Shown: in pieces, positions 23,509 to 34,037 of the stretch
How positions within the stretch are numbered: position 1 is the stretch's first letter
How the letters are laid out: every line of letters begins with the position of its first letter
Assembly (NCBI GenBank): GCA_037157565.1
Contig: JAZHRO010000002.1
Location: 36,538,501 to 36,602,500 of the forward strand
Source: Thalassia testudinum
Taxonomy: Eukaryota > Streptophyta > Magnoliopsida > Alismatales > Hydrocharitaceae
DNA length: 64,000 bases
Direction: 5' to 3'
The notes under the pieces: generated by a model
What the model saw: the letters and a program-made list of their open reading frames with translations, nothing else
Told to the model about the DNA's origin: nothing
The model's database searches: none
Program-made: the position numbers and the translations under genes

Positions 23509-24433
23509 GGATCAAAACAGGGAGGAAGGCGGAGGGAGACGACGTGTCTCCCTCGCCGGAGGATGGCCGGAGACGAAAACCCATACCGTCCGTGCATTCG
23601 CACGGCCGGTATGGTGGGCTACAGCGACCAGGGGGGTGTCCCTGCGACGGCTGACAACGCAGGGCACCCCCGGTTTACTTGCCAGGCTTTCCCCCTCACC
23701 CTGCGCGGCGCCATGCTCCGCGCAAGGTCGCCGGAGCATGGTGCTGGCCGGTTTTGCAGGGGGGACCTGAATGTAAAGAACGAAGGAGAGTTAGGGGCCA
23801 AAATGCGACGGTTCAAAAGTTGAGGGCCAAAAAGTAAATATATGAGGACCAAAGTGTAAAGTCGGTCAAGGAGGTTTCTTCTTAGGCTCAAGTTTTTATA
23901 CATGATTAATTAGGACCTAAGGAATCTGATGGTGAATTTCATTTCTATATTAAACCTTGTTTGACCGGTCAATTTATGCAAAAACCCAAATTAAGTTATT
24001 AATTGGGCATGGTTCTCAATGTAGGTCAAAATGGGTTCTGAAGGCCAAATTGAAGGTTCTAAACCCTAGAGATTATTTTTCTATGAATTTTAGAGGGTTT
24101 ATTCTATTTTTACTTTGCCTTGAACCTCGTGAATTGAAGTGGGTTATTTTAGGGTTACAGATTATCACTTAGCTCCTTGGAATTGCTGTAGCCCTTGTCA
24201 GATCATCTCATCCCACTTTTATTCTTATTAGGTTGCTTTGACCTATGTTTGGACCCCGAATTACCCTGTATGCAGATTATACTGGTAAAATTGCATTTTT
24301 ACCCCTTATGACTTGTTTTCTCCTTAAACTCAGAATTCTCTGAGTTAAGCCTTTCCTTGAGTTATGTAGGAGCTTTTATCCTTTGTATTGGGTCAAAATG
24401 AGCTAGTTATGGCTCATGATGAGGTTCTCATCA

Positions 24434-24443
24434 TACCCCCATG
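24434..24443 (-). other. Polypurine tract of the non-autonomous element
   Basis: In sense CATGGGGGTA immediately precedes the 3' LTR start. This is the usual plus-strand primer position, and the same GGGGGTA sits before the LTR at 48141. Confidence 0.85.
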
Positions 24444-25981
24444 CCTAGCTTTTGCTAGTCCCTTAGCAAAAACTTAAGGTTTCAACCCTTGTTCTAGACC
24501 ATGAAGTTCTTAATAGCTTTAGATAAGTGCTTTTTTATTTGAGCTTAGATTAGGTTAGAATGCTGACCATAGGCCTAAAAGGTACTCTAGTACCAATCAA
24601 GATCCAAATCTGTCTAGCCTTAGCCTCAGTCTCTAGCAAAGGTTTTTAAGGTCCACAAGAACTAACCTAAGGTTTATTGGACTTTGTGGTTAAAGCACCC
24701 GTGCTTGAAATGATTTTAGCCCTGGCTCAGTTCGCAGTGCGTTTGTAAGAGAGAGATAGAAAGTTTTTCTGTTTGGAGAGTTTTCTCTCTCTTTTTCTTT
24801 TTAGTTCTAGCCTAGGATTGGCTTTTCAACACGGTCTGTATCAGATTCCTTGCTCCCATCATCAATCCTCAAGGGTTCCTGGCGATCGATGCTTCGAGAT
24901 AGCACCGCCCATGGCAACCCCCGGAACCCTGGCTATTGAGATTTCGAGATAATCCCATCCATGGTGTTCCGTGGCCGAATCCAGACCCTGGCAATTGACA
25001 CTTCGAGATAATGCCATCCATGGAATCTGAACCAGCAGAGTGCTTACATGCCCCCAGTAGGATATGTAAATATCCTAAGAAACAAGCACTGAGGAGATGA
25101 TATTTTGTTACGCGTCTTCGAGGGGATTTCCCGCCTCTCCGCGCTGGGAACTCGTCCAAATCAACTTGTGTTGATCGGCCGCTCCTATTCTAAGTGTTCT
25201 TTTCAGAATTTTGCGACGCTTCTGCGTGATTCTGATTTTTACGCTTACTGAACCAGGCTGTGTGTGAGGTTAGGGTGCTTAGGTTACTGAGTCCCGTAAA
25301 CCAAAAATTAGTTAACGAGGCCAAATACTCCCTAAGCCTTAGACCTAATACTTCAGCTTTTCATTTTCCTCAACCTCTTGAGGAGTGTCCAGATCTTAAT
25401 GGGTACTAAGAGTCTATTCAAGAATGCCTAAGGTTTGCATTCTTACTAATCTCATTGTGCACTTTTCAGTTATTTTCTTGAATGAGGTCTAGAACTTAGG
25501 TTAATTCCTTAAGTTTCTTACTAATGACTATCACCTTTTCTCATAATTTTGTGCTCCTTTTTCATTTTGTTTCTCTTCTCCTTCTCCTTCAGAAAATTTC
25601 CTTCTCCTCTTTTCCTCTTATTCTTTTTCGAAAATTTTTTTAATTTTTATGATATTTTTGGCATATGTGAATTTTTTGTTTGAAACCTTTTCTTACAAGT
25701 TTTTGCACTTTCCTACCCCCCCATGCCTAAGATTTGCAATGTCCTCATTGTAACCTAGGGGTTTTTTATTCAACTAAGTTCATACATTAGGATAGCTGTT
25801 TTGATGAGTGAATGGGTCGGGGTGACTGTTGCGGACGATTTCTAACCTCAGATGCAAGCACCTGAGGTGGAGTTGGCTGTCCTAAAGTGTGAACTTCAAG
25901 TGCAAAAAGCTATCAGAACAAGTTTCAGGTTTTCAAAGAGAATGACGGGCTGCCTCCCGTTGAGCGCTAAATTTGATGCCT
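24444..25981 (-). other. 3' noncoding region with triplicated motif and second purine tract
   Basis: There is no coding similarity. On the plus strand the region holds three diverged copies of a 50-60-bp unit with TTCGAGATA followed by CCATCCATGG or CCGCCCATGG (about 24885-25030). It also holds a second purine tract, read in sense as CATGGGGGGG, at 25714-25724 beside AATGAGGACATTGCAAATC. Both features recur in the element to the right (36460-36625; 38955-38990), so they are shared noncoding signals and not chance. Internal ORFs here (for example 24869-25159) are not conserved. Confidence 0.7.
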
Positions 25982-27859
25982 TCAGCCAAGCGGGAAATGC
26001 GATGGAGAGGGGATGGTCAAATCAGCGGAGTTTTGTAAGACAAGCACCTTGATTAAGAGCCTGGTTGGTCCAGCCAGGTGCTTGTTCAGATCAACAGGCT
26101 GATGATGCAGCCCAAACCCAATCAATCTGGTGGGTTGATAGATGTGGATAAAAAGGTGTGGAACCCACCATAAACTATGAAGCTCAGATGGATGTGGAAG
26201 TGTAAACGCAGGGTTTGGCTGAGTCGAATCAGCCTGGTCAGAGTAGGGACCTGTAGAATAATCAATGAATGACGCGGAAACCCTACAGGGGTGATCAGAG
26301 AATGATAGAGCATGGTATGTAGTCTGATCAATGTTCGAAACCTGATGTGGAAATGCAATCGGCTCGGTGAGAGGTGAATCTGAATAGAAATTGAGTCCAG
26401 TTGCGGGTCGGGGTTTGGGAGAGGTTTTGATCCGTTCTGTGTGTGCGGACGTGGTGGCCATTGTGTATGAGGGCTCTTCTAGAAACAGATGATAGGTGGT
26501 TTTCTGTAGAGAGTCCTCTGGGTAACTATCAAATGCCGGAAGAGTGTCTGTAGGATGAAAGGAATCGGATTCGAGAAAAAATTTGGATTCTTGGTTGTAA
26601 TCACTCTTGGCATTTTCTATTTTTGGTTCCTGAGGATCGAAAAGGAATGATTCTGTGTTATCAGTGATCTCGGGAATCAGGACCTCAGAGTCAGAGTCAG
26701 AGTCATGTGAACTGAGGTCGTAGATAGGCCTGGCGTGTTCAGGAAGGGGAATCTCTCCGCAATTATAGTCAGATCTGAAATTGTCGGAGAGTTGGCGAAA
26801 ATGATCATGAATTCCACCACAGCAAAAATCATCAGATGTGGAATCAGCAGCCTGACTGGGTTCTAGCCTATATGTCACTTCTGGGCTCAAAAAGATGTTC
26901 TGTTCAAGCTCTAAGCTGGTAGGATAGACCCCATTAAAACCTTGCTCATCCAACTCCTCAGTTTCTGTATCATAAATTGGCATGTTTTCTGAAAAATCGA
27001 TCAGATTTCCTGAGGATGTTGGAGAGGGATATTCATTAAATAGAGGCCCGGAATCATATTCTGTAAAAATTTGATCTTTCTCATAAAGGGCCTCATAATC
27101 TTCCCAATAAGTTTCAGATCTAGGTTCTAGGCTTAGGATGTGGGTAGAATTATTAGAACCTAAGTCCGAATAACCTTCGAGGGTCACCTTATCAAAACAA
27201 GGGGCGGAATTTATACCCTCCAGAGGTTCAATTCTAATCTTGTTATTGCAGGAGTCTTGGAGTTCTAAGCTTGGTGATTTATGGCCTAGGGTTGGCTCAG
27301 CATTGTTTTCTCCTGCAACTTCCCAACCTATTTTAATGCTATCTTCTATTTGGGTTGGGAGTCGACAACCACCTTGTGCCTCAATCCCGAGGTCTGGGAA
27401 ACTGGATTGATTCTTAGTACTGTTCCAAGATGACTCATCCTTTATTTCTGGTGTATACGGGTATTTTTGGTTGATAGTTTTTTCTAAAAGTCTCATCATC
27501 TCTACCCGTTTTTCAAGAGCATCTTGGTTTTGTTCCCAAAGTACAGGATTTGTCAAGCATTGAAGGTATTCAGATTTGTGTAATTTGTCTATCTCAATGT
27601 ATCCTGTTAGGAGAACTTCTCGGGTTGATCCTTTTATGGCTCCTGTCAATAGAGTTTGGGCACAGTTTATGATGAAGGCTGTGGTTGTTGGGACATCAAC
27701 CTGAATATCTCCTATTGGTGTTGAGGTTTTTTCTTCTTTTTCATAGAATTTTATGGCATCCTCGATCATTTTATCTTTCATAGATCTCCGATATTCAGGT
27801 TTCTTGAATGGTAGTCTTAGGTGGTTTGGCTGCATATTTGGATTAGGTGGTGGAATCAA
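25982..27859 (-). CDS. Intact orphan ORF of 625 codons in the non-autonomous element
   Basis: Function unknown; no gag, protease, reverse transcriptase, RNase H, integrase or chromodomain motif is visible. The start is MIPPPNPNMQPNHL at 27859. Residues about 20-150 are mixed and helix-prone (KDKMIEDAIKFYEKEEK; TAFIINCAQTLLTGAI; EKRVEMMRLLEKTINQ). Residues about 160-480 are rich in Asp, Glu and Ser, including SSHDSDSDSEVLIPE. The C-terminal 100 or so are less acidic, with SLWWVPHLFIHIY. No signal peptide is seen. It occupies the place of gag-pol, 167 nt downstream of the vestigial gag start and in another frame, and ends about 260 bp before the second purine tract. It is the only long uninterrupted ORF in the window, which suggests recent constraint. 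It could be an accessory protein or a captured host fragment. Confidence 0.6.
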   Translation of the reverse strand: MIPPPNPNMQPNHLRLPFKKPEYRRSMKDKMIEDAIKFYEKEEKTSTPIGDIQVDVPTTTAFIINCAQTLLTGAIKGSTREVLLTGYIEIDKLHKSEYLQCLTNPVLWEQNQDALEKRVEMMRLLEKTINQKYPYTPEIKDESSWNSTKNQSSFPDLGIEAQGGCRLPTQIEDSIKIGWEVAGENNAEPTLGHKSPSLELQDSCNNKIRIEPLEGINSAPCFDKVTLEGYSDLGSNNSTHILSLEPRSETYWEDYEALYEKDQIFTEYDSGPLFNEYPSPTSSGNLIDFSENMPIYDTETEELDEQGFNGVYPTSLELEQNIFLSPEVTYRLEPSQAADSTSDDFCCGGIHDHFRQLSDNFRSDYNCGEIPLPEHARPIYDLSSHDSDSDSEVLIPEITDNTESFLFDPQEPKIENAKSDYNQESKFFLESDSFHPTDTLPAFDSYPEDSLQKTTYHLFLEEPSYTMATTSAHTERIKTSPKPRPATGLNFYSDSPLTEPIAFPHQVSNIDQTTYHALSFSDHPCRVSASFIDYSTGPYSDQADSTQPNPAFTLPHPSELHSLWWVPHLFIHIYQPTRLIGFGLHHQPVDLNKHLAGPTRLLIKVLVLQNSADLTIPSPSHFPLG

Positions 27860-27978
27860 GATGTGGAATCAAAGGCTTCGATGTAGACTCATGTTGTGCC
27901 AAGATGGAAGAAGGGGGTATCAGAGGAAAGATTAATGTGGTGGTGCTGCATAAACAAGGGAACTGAGGCCTAACCTCA

Positions 27979-28026
27979 GGGCAAGTGAATTCCTAAAGGA
28001 GGTTTCAAGGACCTCCTTCCAAGCAT
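27979..28026 (-). pseudogene. gag: Vestigial gag start (MLGRRSL...) then stop
   Basis: On the minus strand the ATG at 28026 opens MLGRRSLKPPLGIHLP and then a stop. The same MLGRRSL start opens gag in the two other Athila-type copies (45130 and 44449). This identifies the ancestral gag start and shows the rest of gag was lost or replaced in this element. Confidence 0.75.
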
Positions 28027-28927
28027 ATACTGAAGGATGTGATGAGATTAAAAGGTGCTGGACCCAATCAAGACACCCAAAATGTTGGGTGACTATAGAG
28101 GTGCGGGGCAGATGGACCCCTTGATCAAAAAGATCGTCCACCTGAGAATTACCTGGGCAGCCAGAGAGGGAGAGTCCCGCGAAGACCCCTACATGGTAGA
28201 GCGTCCCCACGGGTTACAGGGTTTCCCCCACCCGACCTCTCTTGTCACTGTGGTTCCAGGTAGACCAGAATGGGGATCTTGACCTCTTAAGTCTACCAAT
28301 TTTAAGATCAGGGTGCTTAAGGTTTCACTTGAACTTTAGGTGTTTTTGTGAACAAAGTGGCCTAGTTTGAAGGTTGGTTGACCCCAGGGGTCAACTTCAC
28401 CTAGTGGTTTCCTTGAGAAGTTAGGCCTTGTTTTAGGGTTCAAGTGTTTAGAGAGAGCCAATTGTTTAGGATTTTTCTTATTAATTATTTTCAATCAATG
28501 GTTTGGGCACACCACTTTTGGATTTCCTCAATTCTTGATTAAGGGGTGTGTCTCTACTGAAATCCTAATGTTTGACCTTATGTTGGCTCTACTTGGTCCA
28601 TTTAACTCTTTGTTGGGTAATTAGGGCTCAAGCAAGAATGTGTTAGCCCTTAAATACCCTTAATAGTGTGCAGGAGTGATGAGTTGAAAACATGCAACTC
28701 TTTATGGTTACTAAGTATGGAAGACAGGTTAGCCCTATATTGCTTGTTCTTTTCTTTTCTTCCTCTTTAGAGTTTAGGGGTCAATAGCGAGAGGAAAAAT
28801 TTACCTATCCTCGGAGTGGTTGTCGTGTGGTTGCTTGTCTTCTTGATTTCCTGTAGCTGCACAAAAGAGAGGAGATTATCAGAAATTAAAAAGAAACAGG
28901 AATGTTTACCTCTAGAATAGCCGTTGC
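28027..28927 (-). other. 5' leader of the non-autonomous element
   Basis: About 900 bp between the primer site and the gag start. Such long leaders, with dimerisation and packaging signals, are usual for Athila/Tat elements. A 92-codon ORF (27932-28210) overlaps its inner end and has no recognisable similarity. No other gene is seen. Confidence 0.7.
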
Positions 28928-28945
28928 TCCCCGGCAACGGCGCCA
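28928..28945 (-). other. Primer-binding site, Asp-tRNA type
   Basis: In sense TGGCGCCGTTGCCGGGGA, the complement of the plant Asp-tRNA 3' end, lies four bases after the LTR end. This primer class is typical of Athila/Tat elements. Confidence 0.93.
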
Positions 28946-29855
28946 AAAATGAAACGCTGTGGGCAACCGGGTTTTATTGTTATAGCGTTGTAGTATAGCC
29001 AGTTATTGCCAACATTTCAAATATAAATTTTTTCACTCGGAAAATAAAAGAGTTCCCGAGGTCGAACTCAGGGAGCAAGTTGTATTCTAGAGATATACAT
29101 GTTTCTTTTACAAAAATAAAGAAAGAGAGAGAAAGAATTTGTTGTTTTCTCTTTGTTTCTCCTCGTCTCAGATCTTCTTCTTCTTTGTCTGCAGAGGTGA
29201 TGTTCTTCTTCTGCAGTGGTGATGCTCTTCTTCTTCTTCGTCTGCAGAGGTGATGTTCTTCTTCTGCAGTGGTGATGCTCTTCTTCTTCTTCGTCTGCAG
29301 AGGTGATGTTCTTCTTCTGCAGTGGTGATGCTCTTCTTCTTCTTCCAGCTGTTCCTGCTCTTCCTTCTTCTTCTGTCTTTCTTCAGATCTTCTTCTTTCT
29401 TCTTTTCTTTTTCCAGTCAGGACGTCGCCCCTCCTTCTTTCTTCTTTTCCCTTCAGGACGTCGTCTGATTTCCAAATCAGACGACTTAAACTGCCTGTTG
29501 CTACAGTGTCTCCCTCAGCTTCCTTCTTCTTCCGCGGTCCTTCTTCTTCACCTGTGCCTGCACACTTCAGAGCTTACGTCAGAGGACAAAACCTACTCTA
29601 CCCTCTCCCCTCCCGCGTCTCTCTCTCTCTGAAACCACTCTTGGGAAAGCTCTCCCAGAGCTGCCGGGTAATCGGGTACGGGTCGCGCCCGGGTCCAGAC
29701 CCACCGGCGTGCGTGGTGGGCGAGGAGTGCAGGTCAGTCTAAGTCGGGTCGGGTCAGGTCCGCGGGGCGTGAGCGCGGACGAGACCGGGTAACCGGGCGG
29801 GTGAAGGGGACCTCACCCCGTGTGCTGAGGCAGTAAGGCTAATGCACAAAATCAA

Positions 29856-29896
29856 TTTAAATAGTGAAAAGGTTGTGAGGCTTACCGATGTGGGAC
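29856..29896 (-). promoter_or_regulatory. snRNA-type USE + TATA module (5' LTR)
   Basis: GTCCCACATCG (29896-29886, minus strand) is followed after 22 bp by TATTTAAA (29863-29856), identical to the 3' LTR copy. In the 5' LTR it lies within the transcribed leader. Confidence 0.6.
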
Positions 29897-30787
29897 TAAA
29901 CGGAGACCTCTCCTCGCGTGCGCCTGCTGGGAGACCGCGGCCTAGCTTCTGCAGCTGCGGCTTCGATTTGCGTCGGTTGCTGGCTGGCTGCCTTCGCAAG
30001 ACTCCCCGTAATCCGCAGCAGCTGGAGACCTGGAGTCCTCAAGCCTGGAGCGCGGGAGAAGCTGCTTCAATGTGCGTTAATGGCGGTCGAACCTCAAAAC
30101 CTGTCGGACACGAATATGGCCTCTCGGCCTGATCAAACCACTGGGGAACCTTCGCCGTGGCACGGCGAAGGTGTGGAGCTGCGCGGCAAGCCGCAAGGTG
30201 GTGTCTGGCGACAGCCCTAGGTTGGACTGCAACCGGAGGAATGGGTTTGTTCGGGGGAGCGTTACGGAGGTGTGGAGTGGCAGTGGAGGGGTGGGGGGTG
30301 CTCAGTGTGATGAGGCGGAGGTTCGGTGAGGGTCGGCGAGGTGTGTGAGGCTGTGGAGCGATGGGAGCATCTCGCCAGAGGGTGGCCGGAGACGAAGGGG
30401 GTGACGATGGTCAGGGTCGGTCGAGGGCTTAATTAAACAAATTGAAACCGGGGAAAGAAAGAGGAGAGGAAGGGAAGTAGTTCTAACTTACTTACAGGGA
30501 CGAAGGGGGAGCAGTAGGGCGACAGTCGTATCGATTGTCGCCGGAGAAGAAGATGCTCAGGGAAAGCGGCGGCGGCGAGCAGAGAGCCGGAGGGGCGCCA
30601 GCTGGGTACGGCGTGGCGCGGGAAGAGCAGGGGAGGAAGTCTCTGCTGCTGGTATTGCGGCAGAGCGAAGAGGAGGAGGGGGAGGAACCGCCGGAGCTGG
30701 TGAGCGTCTGCCGGAGAGAGAAGAGAGGAAAGTTGGGGGTTTTCTCCGTCAGATCCGAGCTACCCCGGTCGGTGGAGCAACGGGGGG

Positions 30788-30796
30788 TATTTATAG
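30788..30796 (-). promoter_or_regulatory. Probable Pol II TATA box (5' LTR)
   Basis: CTATAAATA in sense, about 925 bp from the LTR start; predicted to drive full-length element RNA. Confidence 0.65.
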
Positions 30797-31726
30797 GGAT
30801 CAAAACAGGGAGGAAGGCGGAGGGAGACGACGTGTCTCCCTCGCCGGAGGATGGCCGGAGACGAAAACCCATACCGTCCGTGCGTTCGCACGGCCGGTAT
30901 GGTGGGCTACAGCGACCAGGGGGGTGTCCCTGCGACGGCTGACAACGCAGGGCACCCCCGGTTTACTTGCCAGGCTTTCCCCCTCACCCTGCGCGGCGCC
31001 ATGCTTCGCGCAAGGTCGCCGGAGCATGGTGCTGGCCGGTTTTGCAGGGGGGACCTGAATGCAAAGAACGAAGGAGAGTTAGGGGCCAAAATGCGACGGT
31101 TCAAAAGTTGAGGGCCAAAAAGTAAATATATGAGGACCAAAGTGTAAAGTCGGTCAAGGAGGTTTCTTCTTAGGCTCAAGTTTTTATACATGATTAATTA
31201 GGACCTAAGGAATCTGATGGTGAATTTCATTTCTATATTAAACCTTGTTTGACCGGTCAATTTATGCAAAAACCCAAATTAAGTTATTAATTGGGCATGG
31301 TTCTCAATGTAGGTCAAAATGGGTTCTGAAGGCCAAATTGAAGGTTCTAAACCCTAGAGATTATTTTTCTATGAATTTTAGAGGGTTTATTCTATTTTTA
31401 CTTTGCCTCGAACCTCGTGAATTGAAGTGGGTTATTTTAGGGTTACAGATTATCACTTAGCTCCTTGGAATTGCTGTAGCCCTTGTCAGATCATCTCATC
31501 CCACTTTTATTCTTATTAGGTTGCTTTGACCTATGTTTGGACCCTGAATTACCCTGTATGCAGATTATACTGGTAAAATTGCATTTTTACCCCTTATGAC
31601 TTATTTTCTCCTTAAACTCAGAATTCTCTGAGTTAAGCCTTTCCTTGAGTTATGTAGGAGCTTTTATCCTTTGTATTGGGTCAAAATGAGCTAGTTATGG
31701 CTCATGATGAGGTTCTCATCAAGTAA

Positions 31727-32297
31727 TATGCAAGATGAAAAGAGTCCCTACCTTACCTTGAGTGCCCCATCTTCCTCTACACTAACATCGCCCTTTCAAA
31801 TTACCTCGCAATCAACAACATAGAACACACATCAATCTTTTATTTTTCCCTAGAATAGTCCTCAACACACAATTATAAATCCTCCAATCCCTAAGGTTAG
31901 AAATACCTAAGGCTAGAGATTTTAAATAGAGGAGAGTTAGGGGATGCACAAAGGGCCATTATGGCCTTAATGAGATGGCTGCCCATCGTTCCACGATCTT
32001 GGCACAACAACAACCGCTGCTGCAGTAGCGGCAAAGTGCAGCAATAGCCGCCTTTGACCCCTAGTGCAACAACTGTGGTAGCAAGCAGTCGCACGCACAT
32101 GGATGCAGCCGATTGCAATAGTAGGGGGTGTGGCAACGAAGGGTTGGCACACGAGGGGAGGTACTGGTCTACGCGTGCAGGCGGTAGTTGCAGTGGAAGG
32201 GGGAGGAGTCGATCTTAGGCTCGATGCTGAGGAGGAGGGATGCCTCTTGCTCGACTTGCACTCAGGGTGGTGACGAGTTGATTTTCGCTTTCGAAAA
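31727..32297. other. Unassigned DNA between two elements
   Basis: Right-hand flank of the young element, joined to 21656 before that insertion. A minus-strand ORF covers much of it but is GCN-repeat-like (Ala/Thr runs) with no family match. No gene call is supported. Confidence 0.4.
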
Positions 32298-33896
32298 TGA
32301 TGGTTAAGAAGATTTGTCGTATTTCTAAGTGGTGGAAAATCGACTAAAAAAAGTATTGAATTAAAATAAACCAATCACAGGAGAGCGGGTCGTATCCACA
32401 GGGAGGCAGAGGCCTATTAAAATCACAATTAGGTAGAAATTGATTTCGCTGAAATATTCATCAAATCAAACAATGCATATGTCGCTCTGAATGTAAACCT
32501 TAAATTTATGGAGAAGTCAAGGGTTGTTGACATAATTTTCACGTAAGAAAATTATTCATGTGCAAGGGTATATCATGTACTTTTCACTTGCATGCATACT
32601 AAAATGTAATACAAAATTGAATGTAATGCATATTGAGATGAATCATAAAGGCTTAACAATTATATAGAAGAATAAGCATAAAGCTGTAATTTCACCATAA
32701 TTTAATTAATCTAAGAATAAGCATAAAAATGATTCTTGACGGTGGCAGTTCCCATAAATAGAAATGCAAACTAAAACAGGGGATTCTACCTCTCTCCTCG
32801 TTGTGCACGGGAGAGAGGTTCATTCGAGGAGCTACTCTGGGAAAAGGTCGGCCGGAGCTAGGCCTTCGTGGTGGCGAGGGAGCGTAGTGAGGGCATGTTA
32901 ATTAAGTTAATTAGGCCGAAGCGAATCTAAATCATTTATTTTCCCAACACAATTAATTAAGTTAATTAGGTTTAATTAAGTGCAAGAGAAAGTAACTTAG
33001 GTTAACTTGATCTAAGGTCGATTGAGTACTATAGGGTCAAGCTAACCTAACATTTTAGATTTAATTCTTTTTTAACTGATTGAGTCCAGGTTGTTCACTA
33101 GGAGGCATAACTTAATTTAATTCACCATTTAATCCTAAGCAATAATTACTACTTAATCAATTAGAATTATAATTACAATACTTTAAGATCATGAATCTTG
33201 CACAAAGGATATTTAATTGAAAACAAGCAACATTCCATAAGACAAACATATTTACACATGTGATCTATTATTAAAAACAAGTAAACATGTTTATTTTTAC
33301 TAATTTCTTTTCATTTACAAAAGATTTAAGGCAAGAAAGAGAAATGCAATTAAGTACAAGTGCCTTATTTATCAATTAAACTCTAAACAAAAATTGTACT
33401 AGAATAAGGTACAAAAATTGGACGTCTTAAAAAATGAGCTTGAATTATTAGACGTCTAAAACTTTGATTTTCCTTTATTTGCTTTCTTCATTCTTCAGCC
33501 TTCATTCTTTCTCTTTCTCTGTTTTTACCTTTGTTCTCTGTTTACTTCTCTTTCTTTTTCCTTACATTTTCTGTCGGTTTACCTCTCCCTTTAACTTCAC
33601 GAGCTCTTCTCCTCTTCTTCTCCTGAATTCCTTAAGTCTCTTATCCTCTTCTCTTCTCTTTTCTCTTCCTTTGAACACTTAACTGTGCAATGTGCGTTTG
33701 AACCACGTTTTGAACCAAAAATTGGTTTTATGGTTGGCGGCTCGGACCGATCGGGGATACACAGCACCCCTCTCAGGGTGGGACCAGACCCTATTGGGTC
33801 CAAGCCTGGATTATTACATTTGGTTTATTTCCAATTTAATCATCACATATGCACAGTCTCCGGCCTCCCAGGCCCACGTTCGCATGCCCACAGGCG

Positions 33897-33943
33897 CACA
33901 CACACCCAGGCACGTGCACCGCACACACCCACACACACACACA
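33897..33943. repeat. CA-rich microsatellite in LTR
   Basis: Interrupted CA dinucleotide tract (CACACACCCA... to CACACACACAC). Overlapping ORFs are artefacts of it. Confidence 0.8.
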
Positions 33944-33994
33944 TGCTCTTTATGCGCCCTACCCTGACGACTGAATGGCCTATGTCACTTTTTA

Positions 33995-34037
33995 CTTTTA
34001 TCCCATGATGTGCGCTTTGTTCTTACCGATGTGGGAC
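33995..34037 (-). promoter_or_regulatory. snRNA-type USE + TATA module (left Athila-type LTR)
   Basis: GTCCCACATCG (34037-34027, minus strand) followed after 25 bp by ATAAAAG (34001-33995). It is a perfect USE core in an LTR whose other sequence is strongly diverged from the LTRs at 21662 and 58002. Confidence 0.55.

Larger units (their letters stand above)
21662..24433 (-). mobile_element. 3' LTR of the non-autonomous element
   Basis: In sense it starts TGATGAGAACCTCATCA (at 24433) and ends CCCACAGCGTTTCA (at 21662). It holds, in sense order, a TATA box (23500-23508), a GC-rich leader, a snRNA-type module (22568-22608), the hairpin TCTGATTTCCAAATCAGA (about 22175-22192), three 53-bp tandem units (21901-22059) and the U5 motif GCTCCCTGAGTTCGACCTCG. 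No real ORF is recognised; the 80-175-codon ORFs are repeated identically in the 5' LTR and follow GC-rich composition. Confidence 0.95.
21662..31721 (-). mobile_element. Complete non-autonomous Athila/Tat-type LTR element (LARD-like)
   Basis: A full minus-strand element of 10,060 bp with 5' LTR 28950-31721, Asp-tRNA-type primer site 28928-28945, internal region 24434-28927, polypurine tract next to 24434 and 3' LTR 21662-24433. The perfect 5-bp duplication AGTAA on both sides proves one integration. Both LTRs are exactly 2772 bp; by eye they differ by about 16 substitutions and no indels (about 0.6%), so the insertion is recent. The internal region has no reverse transcriptase, RNase H, integrase or full gag. 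It keeps the first gag codons and one intact 625-codon ORF. It must be mobilised in trans; the element at about 32298-44449 shares its 3' noncoding region and is a candidate relative of the helper. Confidence 0.95.
28950..31721 (-). mobile_element. 5' LTR of the non-autonomous element
   Basis: Same length (2772 bp) and layout as the 3' LTR. It is followed in sense by the Asp-tRNA primer site, and flanked at 31722 by AGTAA. Substitutions relative to the 3' LTR are scattered. Its TATA box (30788-30796) would start the genomic RNA. Confidence 0.95.

Noticed and set aside
23243..23770. 175-codon plus-strand ORF and overlapping ORFs, repeated near 30535-30942 and 9666-10053
   Set aside because: They lie in the GC-rich part of the LTR, antisense to LTR transcription, and are duplicated only because the LTR is. 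Overlapping ORFs in several frames indicate composition, not coding.
28928..28945. Possible tRNA gene fragment (Asp type), also at 46361
   Set aside because: Only the 18-nt complement of a tRNA 3' end is present, at the primer-binding position; there is no cloverleaf or A/B box.
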